From: an uncultured Bacteroidales bacterium
GTDB lineage: Bacteria > Bacteroidota > Bacteroidia > Bacteroidales > P3
Direction of reading: 5' to 3'
DNA: 64,000 nt
NCBI GenBank assembly: GCA_900317125.1
Contig: ONFR01000001.1
Span: forward strand, 1 to 64,000
The notes under the pieces are model-generated. The model was not told the DNA's origin. It ran no database searches and saw only the letters and a program-made list of their open reading frames with translations. Both the position numbers and the translations under genes were made by a program. Positions 55,204 through 63,548 of the stretch are shown in pieces (positions within the stretch are counted from its first letter, which is position 1; every line of letters starts with the position of its first letter).

Positions 55204-56224
55204 TACGGGTCTGTTGTTCTGGCTTAAGGAGAAACGCCGCTGGTATAGGGACTTTTCCAAGTTCAGGAAAGAGGCAAAGCGTAGGTTCGCCATTGAAAGA
55301 CCCATAAATGGTTCTTATCAGGATTATCTCAAGACACTGGTTGCACACAGATTCTCATACGATGAGTATATGCGGTATGAGATGTGGAAGTTGACAACGG
55401 CTGAGCGGGCAGCGTTTGTGTCAATGGCAGAGATGGAACAGGTATATCGAAAAATGAGATCGCCACAAGTAAGGTCTGTTCTGGACAATAAGGTGCGAAC
55501 GTTAGAAGTATTCCGCGATTATGTTTATCGGCGATGGCTCTATGTGCCGGACACTACTATGGAGGAGGTGAGGTCGTTGTTGTCTTCATCAGATTGCGTT
55601 GTAAAACCTGTTAAAGGACATTCGGGAAGCGGGATTCGTAAAATCCATAGAATCACAGATACCAATTGGGAGAAGTTGTATCTCGACTTGAAGAATGAGC
55701 AGATCCTGGTTGAGGAATGTATACATGCCTGTAGTGAATTGGAAAGCTTTCATCCGGCCTCATTGAATACAATCAGGGTGGTGACTATATCGAATGAAAC
55801 AGAGACGAGGATGATTGGTGCCATATTGAGGATGGGGGTAGGAGATGGTTTTATTGACAATACCCATGCTGGTGGCTTGTTTGCACAGATTGACGTGGAA
55901 ACAGGTGAGATCATTAGTGATGGATTGAATACTGATGGACAGCATTGGACGAGTCATCCGGATACGGGCAAGATGATTAAAGGAGTGAAAGTCCCATTTT
56001 GGGACAAGGTGATAGCCACATGCAAGGATGCTTCAAAATTGTTGTCAGGATTGTGCTTTGCAGGATGGGATTTGTGTGTGCATGAGGACGGCAGAATAGA
56101 GATTATAGAGGTGAATGCTTCACCTCATTTTGATGGTGGAATGCAACTTCCGCTGAAGAAAGGTGTTCGTGGTTTGGTTAAGAAGGATTTAATAGATTTG
56201 TACGGGATTAAGAACATATTGTAA
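55184..56224 (+). CDS. Sugar-transfer associated ATP-grasp protein 5
   Basis: A 346-residue protein with the ATP loop CVVKPVKGHSGSGIRKI, ELESFHPASLNTIRVVT and metal motif GWDLCVHEDGRIEIIEVN. The N-terminal third (LKEKRRWYRDFSKFRKEAKRR) is basic and may contact nucleic acid, phosphate or membrane. It overlaps copy 4 by 20 bases and the CapA-like gene by one base. Five related enzymes in one locus suggest several different ligations; the substrates are unknown. Confidence 0.82.
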   Translation: MSRYINNTGLLFWLKEKRRWYRDFSKFRKEAKRRFAIERPINGSYQDYLKTLVAHRFSYDEYMRYEMWKLTTAERAAFVSMAEMEQVYRKMRSPQVRSVLDNKVRTLEVFRDYVYRRWLYVPDTTMEEVRSLLSSSDCVVKPVKGHSGSGIRKIHRITDTNWEKLYLDLKNEQILVEECIHACSELESFHPASLNTIRVVTISNETETRMIGAILRMGVGDGFIDNTHAGGLFAQIDVETGEIISDGLNTDGQHWTSHPDTGKMIKGVKVPFWDKVIATCKDASKLLSGLCFAGWDLCVHEDGRIEIIEVNASPHFDGGMQLPLKKGVRGLVKKDLIDLYGIKNIL

Positions 56225-57327
56225 TGGTAACGATTATCGGTGTGGGAGATATCATGCCTGGTGGTGTGTTGGCCGGGGTAAATGAGGGGTATGTGTCGCA
56301 GGAAGTATTGGAGGTGTTGCGAAAGGGTGACATCCGTGTGGGGACATTGGAGACTGCGATAGGAAACAGTCCTACGTTCAACCAAGAGAAGATGTCGCGT
56401 AAAGGGGATGTGATTTATGCCCTTGATGCTGACTTGATAAAGTTGAAGCAGTTAGGAATGAATGTGGTCAGTCTGGCCAACAACCATTACTTCGATTTGG
56501 GGGCAGCGGGAGCAGAACATGCTATTCGTTTGCTTGATGAGATGGAAATCAAGCATGTCGGTGCCGGCCGTAATTTGGAAGAGGCTTCCCGTCCGGCTGT
56601 AATAAGTGTGGGTGGGAGAAGTATCGCTTTCATTGCTTTCTGCGAATGTGAGGAGGAAAGGATAGGCTGGTGCCCTGTCGCTACTGAGAATATGCAAGGT
56701 GTCAACCCGCTGAGAGAGGAATATGTGTGTGAAGAGATTAATCGGTACAAGGGTCTGTATGATTATGTGGTGGTGTTGCCACATTGGGGAAAAGAAGGTC
56801 AGACGATGCCCACAGACCACCAATATCGGTTGGCAAAGCGTATGATGGCGGCTGGCGCAGATTTGATTTTGGGAAGTCACGCCCATTGCGTTCAGCCAGT
56901 TTTTCATAAAAAAGGGAAAGCTGTGGCTTTCGGTATGGGGAATTTCCTTTTCCCAGACAGATTGATTGCTCCGCCGCGCTCCACCTACTATTCCGACATG
57001 CCATTGGATTACTCGTCGTTGCCAGTGACGGATAGGTATCCCTATGTGGAAGAGGTTACTTTCAAGAAATGGAGGACGAAAGCCCGCTACGGCTGTCTGG
57101 TAGAGTGTTGGTTGGATGAGCATGGTGCTCGGGCAAAAGGAAAGATGACTCATCTTACAAAGGATAACCATTTGGAGTTGAGTAAAGGCAGATATGCTTA
57201 TCAGGGTCAGTTGAATTTGGCATCGGCAGCATTGAGGAGTGGTTGTTTCGTTCAATTGTACGCAATTCAAGCGTTGATGAACAAGACGAAAAGATTGGTG
57301 AAGAGGGTGAAGAAAGGCTTTCATTAG
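56224..57327 (+). CDS. CapA-family (PGA_cap) metallophosphatase-like protein
   Basis: A 367-residue CapA-like protein with calcineurin-like motifs GVGDIMPGG, GTLETAIGN, SLANNHYFDLG, LPHWGKEGQ and GSHAHCVQP. It has no signal peptide or membrane anchor, unlike PgsA/CapA of poly-gamma-glutamate synthesis, so a cytoplasmic role is possible. Such proteins occur with ATP-grasp ligases in surface-polymer clusters. The start overlaps the stop of ATP-grasp 5 by one base. Confidence 0.87.
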   Translation: MVTIIGVGDIMPGGVLAGVNEGYVSQEVLEVLRKGDIRVGTLETAIGNSPTFNQEKMSRKGDVIYALDADLIKLKQLGMNVVSLANNHYFDLGAAGAEHAIRLLDEMEIKHVGAGRNLEEASRPAVISVGGRSIAFIAFCECEEERIGWCPVATENMQGVNPLREEYVCEEINRYKGLYDYVVVLPHWGKEGQTMPTDHQYRLAKRMMAAGADLILGSHAHCVQPVFHKKGKAVAFGMGNFLFPDRLIAPPRSTYYSDMPLDYSSLPVTDRYPYVEEVTFKKWRTKARYGCLVECWLDEHGARAKGKMTHLTKDNHLELSKGRYAYQGQLNLASAALRSGCFVQLYAIQALMNKTKRLVKRVKKGFH

Positions 57328-57541
57328 CGACGTTGCCTTAGTATTAAAGGGGACTTCTATTAATTACCTCGTAGAGGTGAGACTATCAATAACACGGTAC
57401 AAGCCAAAGGCGCAGTGCCGTGACGCTCAGATATCAGAGAACTGCGTCCCGAAGGGACGCGACATATATACAGAATTTATAGAACCCAGCTAAAGCGAAA
57501 AATTTTCATAATTTTTTTTTAGGAAGTATAAAAAAAAAGCG
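57328..57541. other. Intergenic DNA with short palindromes
   Basis: ACCTC-gta-GAGGT (57366-57378) and GCGTCCC-gaa-GGGACGC (57444-57460) are simple hairpins like those at 6645-6835. There is no gene. It probably ends the first polysaccharide unit. Confidence 0.55.
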
Positions 57542-57549
57542 TATCTTTG
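57542..57549 (+). promoter_or_regulatory. Promoter -7 element before the export gene
   Basis: TATCTTTG preceded by an A/T-rich stretch, 260 bases before the ATG. The spaced TTTG is only partly present (TTTT). The rest of the leader to 57807 holds no gene. Confidence 0.5.
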
Positions 57550-57807
57550 TAAGATGAAACAGTGGGGATATCTCCCCTATGGTTTGGTTGTAAATACCTG
57601 ATATATTGGCTTATACAATGTATTGGGGGTAATTTGAATTATAAGTGATTCTTCTTGAAGATTTGTTGTAGCATTTTGATTATTGTAGTCAGGAAGACCC
57701 ATTGACAATAAAAGTCATGCTATTTGTTTAGATAAAATAATTATTTTTACTATCCCTTACAGCGGTTATTACATACTTCAGAGCTGTCATTAAGTTAACA
57801 TTATCCA

Positions 57808-58683
57808 ATGAATCGTATCATATATCCTCTTGTCATTCTTTTTGTAGCATGCTTTTGCTCCTGTGGTGCACTTCGTGAAATGGCGTATGTGAGTGATGCA
57901 GAGCGCGATAGTGCTCAGCAGATTTTGTCCACCTATTCAAATTCCATACATACTGGTGACCAGTTGTATATTTATGTATATAGTCAGACACCAATAAGTG
58001 CTGTTCCATTTAACCAGGAGACTCATGTGGTCGCTGTTGAGCAGAACCGTTTGAATACTATGAGTAATACGAATCGTGTCGCAACGATGTCGGAAACCTA
58101 TAGACTCAAAGAAGGTCGTCAAGTGGAAGGATATCTTGTGGATCAAGATGGGTATATTATCTTTCCTGTAATAGGGAAATTGAAGGTGGAGGGGATTACG
58201 TACGACAGTCTGCAGAATAAACTACAGCAACTTCTCATAGATGGAGGATATGTTCTGGATCCAGTCGTCACCGTCAGCCCGATGAACTTTAGGGTCTCTG
58301 TTGTAGGAGAAGTGCGCAGCCCGCGTGAGTTACATATCACAGGAGATCGACTGACCATTTTCGAGGCTTTGGCCATGTGTGGGGATATTACTCAGTACGG
58401 GTTGCGGGACAATGTGGTTGTGATGCGAGAGAAGAACGGAATGGTAACACCCATAGAGATAGACCTCACCAAGAAAACAATGTTTGATTCCGAAGTGTAT
58501 TACCTCCAACAGAATGACATCGTTTATGTTCAGCCGACTTTGAAAAGACGCAGGCAGGCAGATCCCCGTCAAATGTATTTAGAATCGGTTGGGCCATACG
58601 CCAGTTTAGGGGTGTCAATTGGTAATTTGGCATGGCGAATATATCGTAGGTATGTGTATGATGTAAGAGGATTGTTTCATTGA
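57808..58683 (+). CDS. Wza-like polysaccharide export lipoprotein
   Basis: A 291-residue protein with lipoprotein signal FVACFCSCGALREMAY. The Poly_export (PES) domain spans about 50-165 (GDQLYIYVYSQTP, VDQDGYIIFPVIGKLKVEG). SLBB-like segments include FRVSVVGEVRSPRELHITGDRLTIFEAL. The C-terminus has a hydrophobic, basic stretch (GVSIGNLAWRIYRRYVYDVRG), possibly a membrane-spanning helix as in Wza. It forms the outer-membrane channel for capsule export. A Wzc partner kinase is not in the window. Confidence 0.92.
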   Translation: MNRIIYPLVILFVACFCSCGALREMAYVSDAERDSAQQILSTYSNSIHTGDQLYIYVYSQTPISAVPFNQETHVVAVEQNRLNTMSNTNRVATMSETYRLKEGRQVEGYLVDQDGYIIFPVIGKLKVEGITYDSLQNKLQQLLIDGGYVLDPVVTVSPMNFRVSVVGEVRSPRELHITGDRLTIFEALAMCGDITQYGLRDNVVVMREKNGMVTPIEIDLTKKTMFDSEVYYLQQNDIVYVQPTLKRRRQADPRQMYLESVGPYASLGVSIGNLAWRIYRRYVYDVRGLFH

Positions 58684-58951
58684 TGTAGACATCTATTATT
58701 ACAATACTATAATAAAATAATACCAGAGTCTATGGTAAGCAGCATATAGGTCGTCAAGTCGATTCCCCTCCTTACAATTATATTGCATGATATTTATCGC
58801 CAACTGAAAAACTCGCCATTTCTTTCAGTCGAAAATCGAATGTCAAAAAATGGATCTTTGGCTGATTAACAGGTTATCTTTATTGTGAAGGTCCAAAAGT
58901 GCTAATAGTAATAGAACCCACTTGATATAAATCTCCAATGAGTATTCCTTT
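58684..58951. other. Intergenic gap of about 270 bases
   Basis: No gene, terminator or TAnnTTTG element stood out. Confidence 0.5.
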
Positions 58952-60178
58952 ATGTTTAATCTTTACAAGTTTATTTCAGAGAACATTACATATCGTCCAA
59001 TTAGTATGTTTGAAGACGATATTCAGGCTAATAACAGTCGCCTTACAAATGAAATAGAGGGCAAGTCGGTATGTGTAATTGGTGGGGCTGGAAGTATCGG
59101 GTCATCGTTTATTAAAGCGATACTGAGGTTTCATCCCTGCAAACTTGTGGTCATCGACCTCAACGAAAATGGACTTGCTGAGTTGACTCGCGATATTCGT
59201 TCTACTGAAGGACTTTATGTGCCAGAGGAGTACCGAACCTATACATTGAATTTTGCAGACCCGATTTTTGCAAGAATTTTTCGAGAAGAAAAAGGTTTTG
59301 ATATTGTAGCCAACTTCTCCGCACACAAGCACGTACGTAGCGAGAAGGACAAATATTCTGTTCAGGCATTGATAGAGAATAACGATATCAAGGCAAAGAA
59401 ACTGATGGATTTGCTATGCGAGTTTCCTCCAAAGCATTTCTTTTGCGTAAGTACTGACAAGGCCGCCAACCCCGTAAACATTATGGGTGCCAGCAAGCGT
59501 ATTATGGAAGATTTAGTCATGGCATACAATGACAAGTTTAAGGTAACCACGGCTCGGTTTGCAAATGTGGCATTCAGCAACGGCTCTTTACCTGACGGAT
59601 GGCTGCACAGATTGCAAAAGAAACAGCCTTTGGCAGCGCCTAATGATGTAAAGCGTTACTTTGTATCACCGGAGGAGAGTGGGCAAATATGTATGTTGGC
59701 TTGTATCTTGGGCAAAGGGGGAGAAGTCTTCTTCCCCAAATTAGGAGAAGAGCAAATGCTTACCTTTAGTGCTATCTGCGATGATTTTGTAACTGCACAA
59801 GGTTTGACAAAAGATGAATGTGCATCTGATGAGGAGGCCAAGAAGAAAGCAGCGAATATTGATTATTCTCAATTCTCAATACTCAATTCTCAATTAGAAT
59901 ACCCAGTTGTTTATTTCAAGAGCGACACTACTGGAGAAAAAGCTTATGAAGAGTTCTATATCCCTGGAGAGAAGATTAATATGGAACGATTTAAGGCTTT
60001 GGGAGTAGTAGAGGAGACAACGCGCCGTCCAATGGATGAGGTGAATGCTTTTTTTGAAAAGTTGGGAACACTGTTTGCGGACGACTTCACCAAAGAGGAT
60101 GTTGTGAAGGCGATCAAAGAGTTTATCCCCAACTTTGAGCATGAGGAAAAGGGAAGGAATTTGGATCAGAAGATGTAA
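58952..60178 (+). CDS. Nucleotide-sugar 4,6-dehydratase/epimerase, CapD/PglF-like
   Basis: A 408-residue extended SDR (Polysacc_synt_2). NAD motif VCVIGGAGSIGSSFI (about 40-53); STDKAANP (167-174) and MGASK (178-182) place a Met where other SDRs have Tyr, as in the WbpM/PglF dehydratases. UDP-GlcNAc 4,6-dehydration is the likely reaction. There are no N-terminal membrane helices, unlike PglF itself. Residues about 305-316 (YSQFSILNSQLE) come from four copies of the intergenic heptamer and look like an inserted tract. It pairs with the aminotransferase 6 bases downstream. Confidence 0.85.
   Translation: MFNLYKFISENITYRPISMFEDDIQANNSRLTNEIEGKSVCVIGGAGSIGSSFIKAILRFHPCKLVVIDLNENGLAELTRDIRSTEGLYVPEEYRTYTLNFADPIFARIFREEKGFDIVANFSAHKHVRSEKDKYSVQALIENNDIKAKKLMDLLCEFPPKHFFCVSTDKAANPVNIMGASKRIMEDLVMAYNDKFKVTTARFANVAFSNGSLPDGWLHRLQKKQPLAAPNDVKRYFVSPEESGQICMLACILGKGGEVFFPKLGEEQMLTFSAICDDFVTAQGLTKDECASDEEAKKKAANIDYSQFSILNSQLEYPVVYFKSDTTGEKAYEEFYIPGEKINMERFKALGVVEETTRRPMDEVNAFFEKLGTLFADDFTKEDVVKAIKEFIPNFEHEEKGRNLDQKM
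59864..59899. repeat. Heptamer tract inside the dehydratase gene
   Basis: TCAATTC, TCAATAC, TCAATTC and TCAATTA are tandem units of the same heptamer as at 48-147, on the opposite strand. Three units make seven codons, so insertion of three keeps the frame. Confidence 0.8.
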
Positions 60179-60184
60179 GCTGTT

Positions 60185-61327
60185 ATGTACGAAAAGACAA
60201 TAAAATTCATTAAAGAGCTTTATGGCAACCAAGAGTTCACTCCATTATCGGTTCCGAAGTTCATTGGCAATGAGAAGAAATATCTCAACGAATGTATAGA
60301 CACTACTTTTGTGAGCAGTGTTGGAAAGTTCGTTGACCGCTTTGAGAATGATATGGCTGCTTATACGGGTGCCAAGAAAGCCGTGGTCTGTGTGAGTGGT
60401 ACCAATGCCTTGCACATGGCGATGATGCTGGTAGGAGTGGAGCGAGGCGATGAGGTGCTGACACAGGCACTGACATTTATTGCCACCTGCAATGCTATCA
60501 GTTACATTGGTGCTCATCCTGTTTTTATTGATGTAGATAAAAGCACGATGGGACTTTCTCCTGATGCCTTGAAGGCATGGTTGGAAAATAATGCTGAAAT
60601 CCGTAATGGTCAATGCTATAACAAGCATACTGGCCATAGGGTGAAAGCTTGTGTCCCGATGCACACCTTTGGCCATCCTGTTCGGATTGATGAGATAGCA
60701 AATATCTGTGCAGAAAACCATATAGAGTTGGTTGAGGATGCCGCCGAGAGCATCGGCAGCAAATATAAAGGCATACACACGGGTTTGTTTGGTAAGATAG
60801 GTGCCTTGAGTTTTAATGGAAACAAGACCATTACTACCGGAGGCGGAGGCATGTTGCTCTTTATGGACGAGGAACTGGGCACTCTGGCCAAGCATCTTAC
60901 CACCCAAGCCAAGGTTCCTCACCGTTGGGAGTTTAAGCACGACCACATTGGTTATAATTACCGTATGCCTAATATCAATGCGGCTTTGGGCTGTGCCCAG
61001 TTGGAGCATTTGGATGAATTTATTGCCGACAAGCGTGCTACGGCATCAGCCTATGCTGAGTATTTCAAGTATGTGGACGACATTGAGTTCTTTGTTGAGC
61101 CAGAAAATAGTTTTTCCAACTATTGGCTCAATGTAGTGATTTTGAAGGATTGTGATGCCCAGCAAGTTTTCTTGCAAGAGACCAACGATAACGGGGTAAT
61201 GACTCGACCCATTTGGGAATTAATGACACGACTTCCGATGTTTGAAAACTGCGAACATGACGGTTTGAAGAATACAGTATGGTTTGCAGATAGGGTGGTG
61301 AATATCCCCAGTAGTGTAAAAATGTAA
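60185..61327 (+). CDS. LegC-family PLP aminotransferase
   Basis: A 380-residue DegT/DnrJ-type sugar aminotransferase. The start LSVPKFIGNEKKYLNECIDT and VSSVGKFVDRFENDMA resemble LegC. The PLP site has LVEDAAESIGS (Asp185) and the Schiff-base Lys214 in LSFNGNKTITTGGGG. It would aminate the 4-keto sugar made by the preceding gene to a 4-amino-4,6-dideoxy sugar. The next gene starts 3 bases after the stop. Confidence 0.88.
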   Translation: MYEKTIKFIKELYGNQEFTPLSVPKFIGNEKKYLNECIDTTFVSSVGKFVDRFENDMAAYTGAKKAVVCVSGTNALHMAMMLVGVERGDEVLTQALTFIATCNAISYIGAHPVFIDVDKSTMGLSPDALKAWLENNAEIRNGQCYNKHTGHRVKACVPMHTFGHPVRIDEIANICAENHIELVEDAAESIGSKYKGIHTGLFGKIGALSFNGNKTITTGGGGMLLFMDEELGTLAKHLTTQAKVPHRWEFKHDHIGYNYRMPNINAALGCAQLEHLDEFIADKRATASAYAEYFKYVDDIEFFVEPENSFSNYWLNVVILKDCDAQQVFLQETNDNGVMTRPIWELMTRLPMFENCEHDGLKNTVWFADRVVNIPSSVKM

Positions 61328-61330
61328 GCG

Positions 61331-62419
61331 ATGTTAAGCGAAATAGGAAGTAATTTTTGGATTAATCCAAATGAGAAGTTGAGTGGTCGAACTCTAGGTA
61401 CACCGTATTCTTTATTTGGGTACGAGGGTAGTGATTATGTATGGTTATCTACAGGGCGTTCTGCAACCAGTTTGGTGTTGCAGACAATTGAGGAGCGTAA
61501 TCCCAATATTAGAAAAGTGGCATTAATACCTTCTTTCACATGTTATACGGTGATAGATCCTTTTATTGATTATGGTTACGAAATTCATACACTGCCTTTG
61601 TCGTTGGATTTGAAGACTACATCAGAAGAAATCCTGCAAAGTGTTGAACGGACAGGGGCTGAGGTTTTGTTAGTACATCGTTATTATGGTTTCGATACCT
61701 TGCCGGGATTCAATGATATAGTTGAATTTTTGAGAAGCAAAGGTGTAGTTGTTATTGAGGATAGCACTCAATGCTTATATAGTGGATTTGAGTTGTCGGA
61801 TGCGGATTATTACGTGGGAAGCATTAGGAAATGGTGTGGAGTTCCCGATGGTGGGTTCGCGATATGCAGGGATGGAAGGTTTGAGCATAAGACTATCTGT
61901 CCAGATGAGAAGATGGTTGAGGCCAAACGTATTGCATCGGAATTGAAATATCAGTTCTTATTTGAAGCAAAAGGAGACAAGCCGACATTCAAATCCAAAT
62001 ACCGTGAAGCAGAAGAATTGTTGGATAATCAGAATGGATATTATTCGATTGGAGAGTTGTCTGCAAGAATGCAAGCGGAGTTGGATGTTGACATGCTAAG
62101 ACAAAAAAGAAGGGAGAACTACAACGTATTGTTGAAGGGGTTGCAAAATGTTACTGGACTGTCTATCATTTATACAGTTTTACCAAGTGATGTAACGCCT
62201 TTGTATTTCCCAGTTCTTGTCGAGGACCGGGAGCAATGGCAAAATTTGTTGGCCGACAATGATATTTATGCTCCTGTGGTATGGCCCAAAGCAGAACAGT
62301 GCCCTGATATTGATGATGATTCACAAACAATTTACGATAAGATACTCTGCATTCCAATTGACCAACGATATGGAATAGATGATATGAAACGCATAGTAGA
62401 AGTAATAAACAAGAAATAA
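61331..62419 (+). CDS. DegT-like PLP-dependent enzyme
   Basis: A 362-residue fold-type I PLP protein. IPSFTCYTVIDPFIDYGYEI, VVVIEDSTQCLYSG (Asp144) and YVGSIRKWCGVPDGGFAI (Lys167) match the aspartate and Schiff-base lysine positions of this fold, but the sequence is far from typical DegT proteins. It may be an aminotransferase or another PLP enzyme acting on the sugar or an amino acid. The stop overlaps the next start by one base. Confidence 0.75.
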   Translation: MLSEIGSNFWINPNEKLSGRTLGTPYSLFGYEGSDYVWLSTGRSATSLVLQTIEERNPNIRKVALIPSFTCYTVIDPFIDYGYEIHTLPLSLDLKTTSEEILQSVERTGAEVLLVHRYYGFDTLPGFNDIVEFLRSKGVVVIEDSTQCLYSGFELSDADYYVGSIRKWCGVPDGGFAICRDGRFEHKTICPDEKMVEAKRIASELKYQFLFEAKGDKPTFKSKYREAEELLDNQNGYYSIGELSARMQAELDVDMLRQKRRENYNVLLKGLQNVTGLSIIYTVLPSDVTPLYFPVLVEDREQWQNLLADNDIYAPVVWPKAEQCPDIDDDSQTIYDKILCIPIDQRYGIDDMKRIVEVINKK

Positions 62420-63537
62420 TGAAAACAAAAATAGCCGTCATCGGTGCAAACTATCAGTTTTTGTCTTTTTATAAACAGGCGAAGGCATTGGGATACGAGA
62501 TTTATTCCTTTGCCAGAGCGATTGACGATAACCCTTGCTGGGAGATAGCCGACCACCATTATGATTGCGCCTTTAGTACGGACAAGGAAGAAATTCTAGA
62601 GATTTGTAAGAAAGAGGGTGTGCAAGGCGTGACTTCATTCCTGCTTGAGTCGCCGCTACCATGTGTGTATTACGTTGCAGAAGGCTTGGGTTCTCCATGC
62701 AATTCTAAGGAGTGCCAAGCCATTACTGCAAACAAATATACCATGCGCGAACAAATGCGCAAATGCGGGGTGAGTATTCCTGCTTATCAGGCAATTCATT
62801 CAAAATCGGAGCAAGTTGAGATACCATACCCCATCATAGTGAAACCGGCGGATAGCGGTGGAAGCAGGGGCGTTACCCTTGTGAAAAACAAAGAGGAACT
62901 TGAAATGGCTCTTGTCCGTGCTTTTGATTACTCACCCAATCAGACAGTGATGATAGAGCAATTCATTGTTGGAAGAGAGTTTAGTGTCGAGTCTATTTCG
63001 TATAAAGGCAAACATTTTGTGTTGCAAATAACCGATAAGGTAACAACAGAAGCGCCTTACTTCGTGGAGCTTGCTCATCACCAGCCTGCCGATTTGAATG
63101 AAAAACAACGTTGGGATATTACCAACTTGACTCTTCAAATGCTGGATGCATTGAAGATTGAAAATAGTGCGGGACACACCGAGATTAAGATGGATACCAA
63201 CGGCATACCTTACATCATAGAAATGGGTCCACGCATGGGTGGCGACTACATTTCTTCTGATTTGGTAAGGCTTTCTACAGGATATGACTTTGTGAAAGGT
63301 TTGTTGGAGGTGGCTACGGGACGTTTTGTCGAGCCTGTTTTCGGCGAGACAAAACGCTCTGGTGTCTTTTTCTTATGTGAAGTGACTAAAGACAAAGTTT
63401 TGCCGTATATTCAGGATAAGGACAAATACCCCTTTATTGTCGATGCCGACATTTGGGGAGAAATACAACCCGTAAAATGCAACAGTGACCGTGGAGGTTA
63501 CTTCATTTATCAATCGGACAAAAGGATAGAGTTGTAA
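62419..63537 (+). CDS. ATP-grasp ligase, carbamoyl-phosphate-synthase-like (A)
   Basis: A 372-residue ATP-grasp protein. A pre-ATP-grasp domain (TKIAVIGANYQFLSFYKQAKALGYEIY) precedes the ATP loop PIIVKPADSGGSRGVTLV. The metal region is AGHTEIKMDTNGIPYIIEMGPRMGGDYIS. The family includes amino-acid ligases that join carboxylates and amines; the substrate is unknown. It differs from the ATPgrasp_ST proteins at 44744-56224. Overlap with the PLP gene by one base implies coupled translation. Confidence 0.87.
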   Translation: MKTKIAVIGANYQFLSFYKQAKALGYEIYSFARAIDDNPCWEIADHHYDCAFSTDKEEILEICKKEGVQGVTSFLLESPLPCVYYVAEGLGSPCNSKECQAITANKYTMREQMRKCGVSIPAYQAIHSKSEQVEIPYPIIVKPADSGGSRGVTLVKNKEELEMALVRAFDYSPNQTVMIEQFIVGREFSVESISYKGKHFVLQITDKVTTEAPYFVELAHHQPADLNEKQRWDITNLTLQMLDALKIENSAGHTEIKMDTNGIPYIIEMGPRMGGDYISSDLVRLSTGYDFVKGLLEVATGRFVEPVFGETKRSGVFFLCEVTKDKVLPYIQDKDKYPFIVDADIWGEIQPVKCNSDRGGYFIYQSDKRIEL

Positions 63538-63548
63538 AAAGTAATAAA

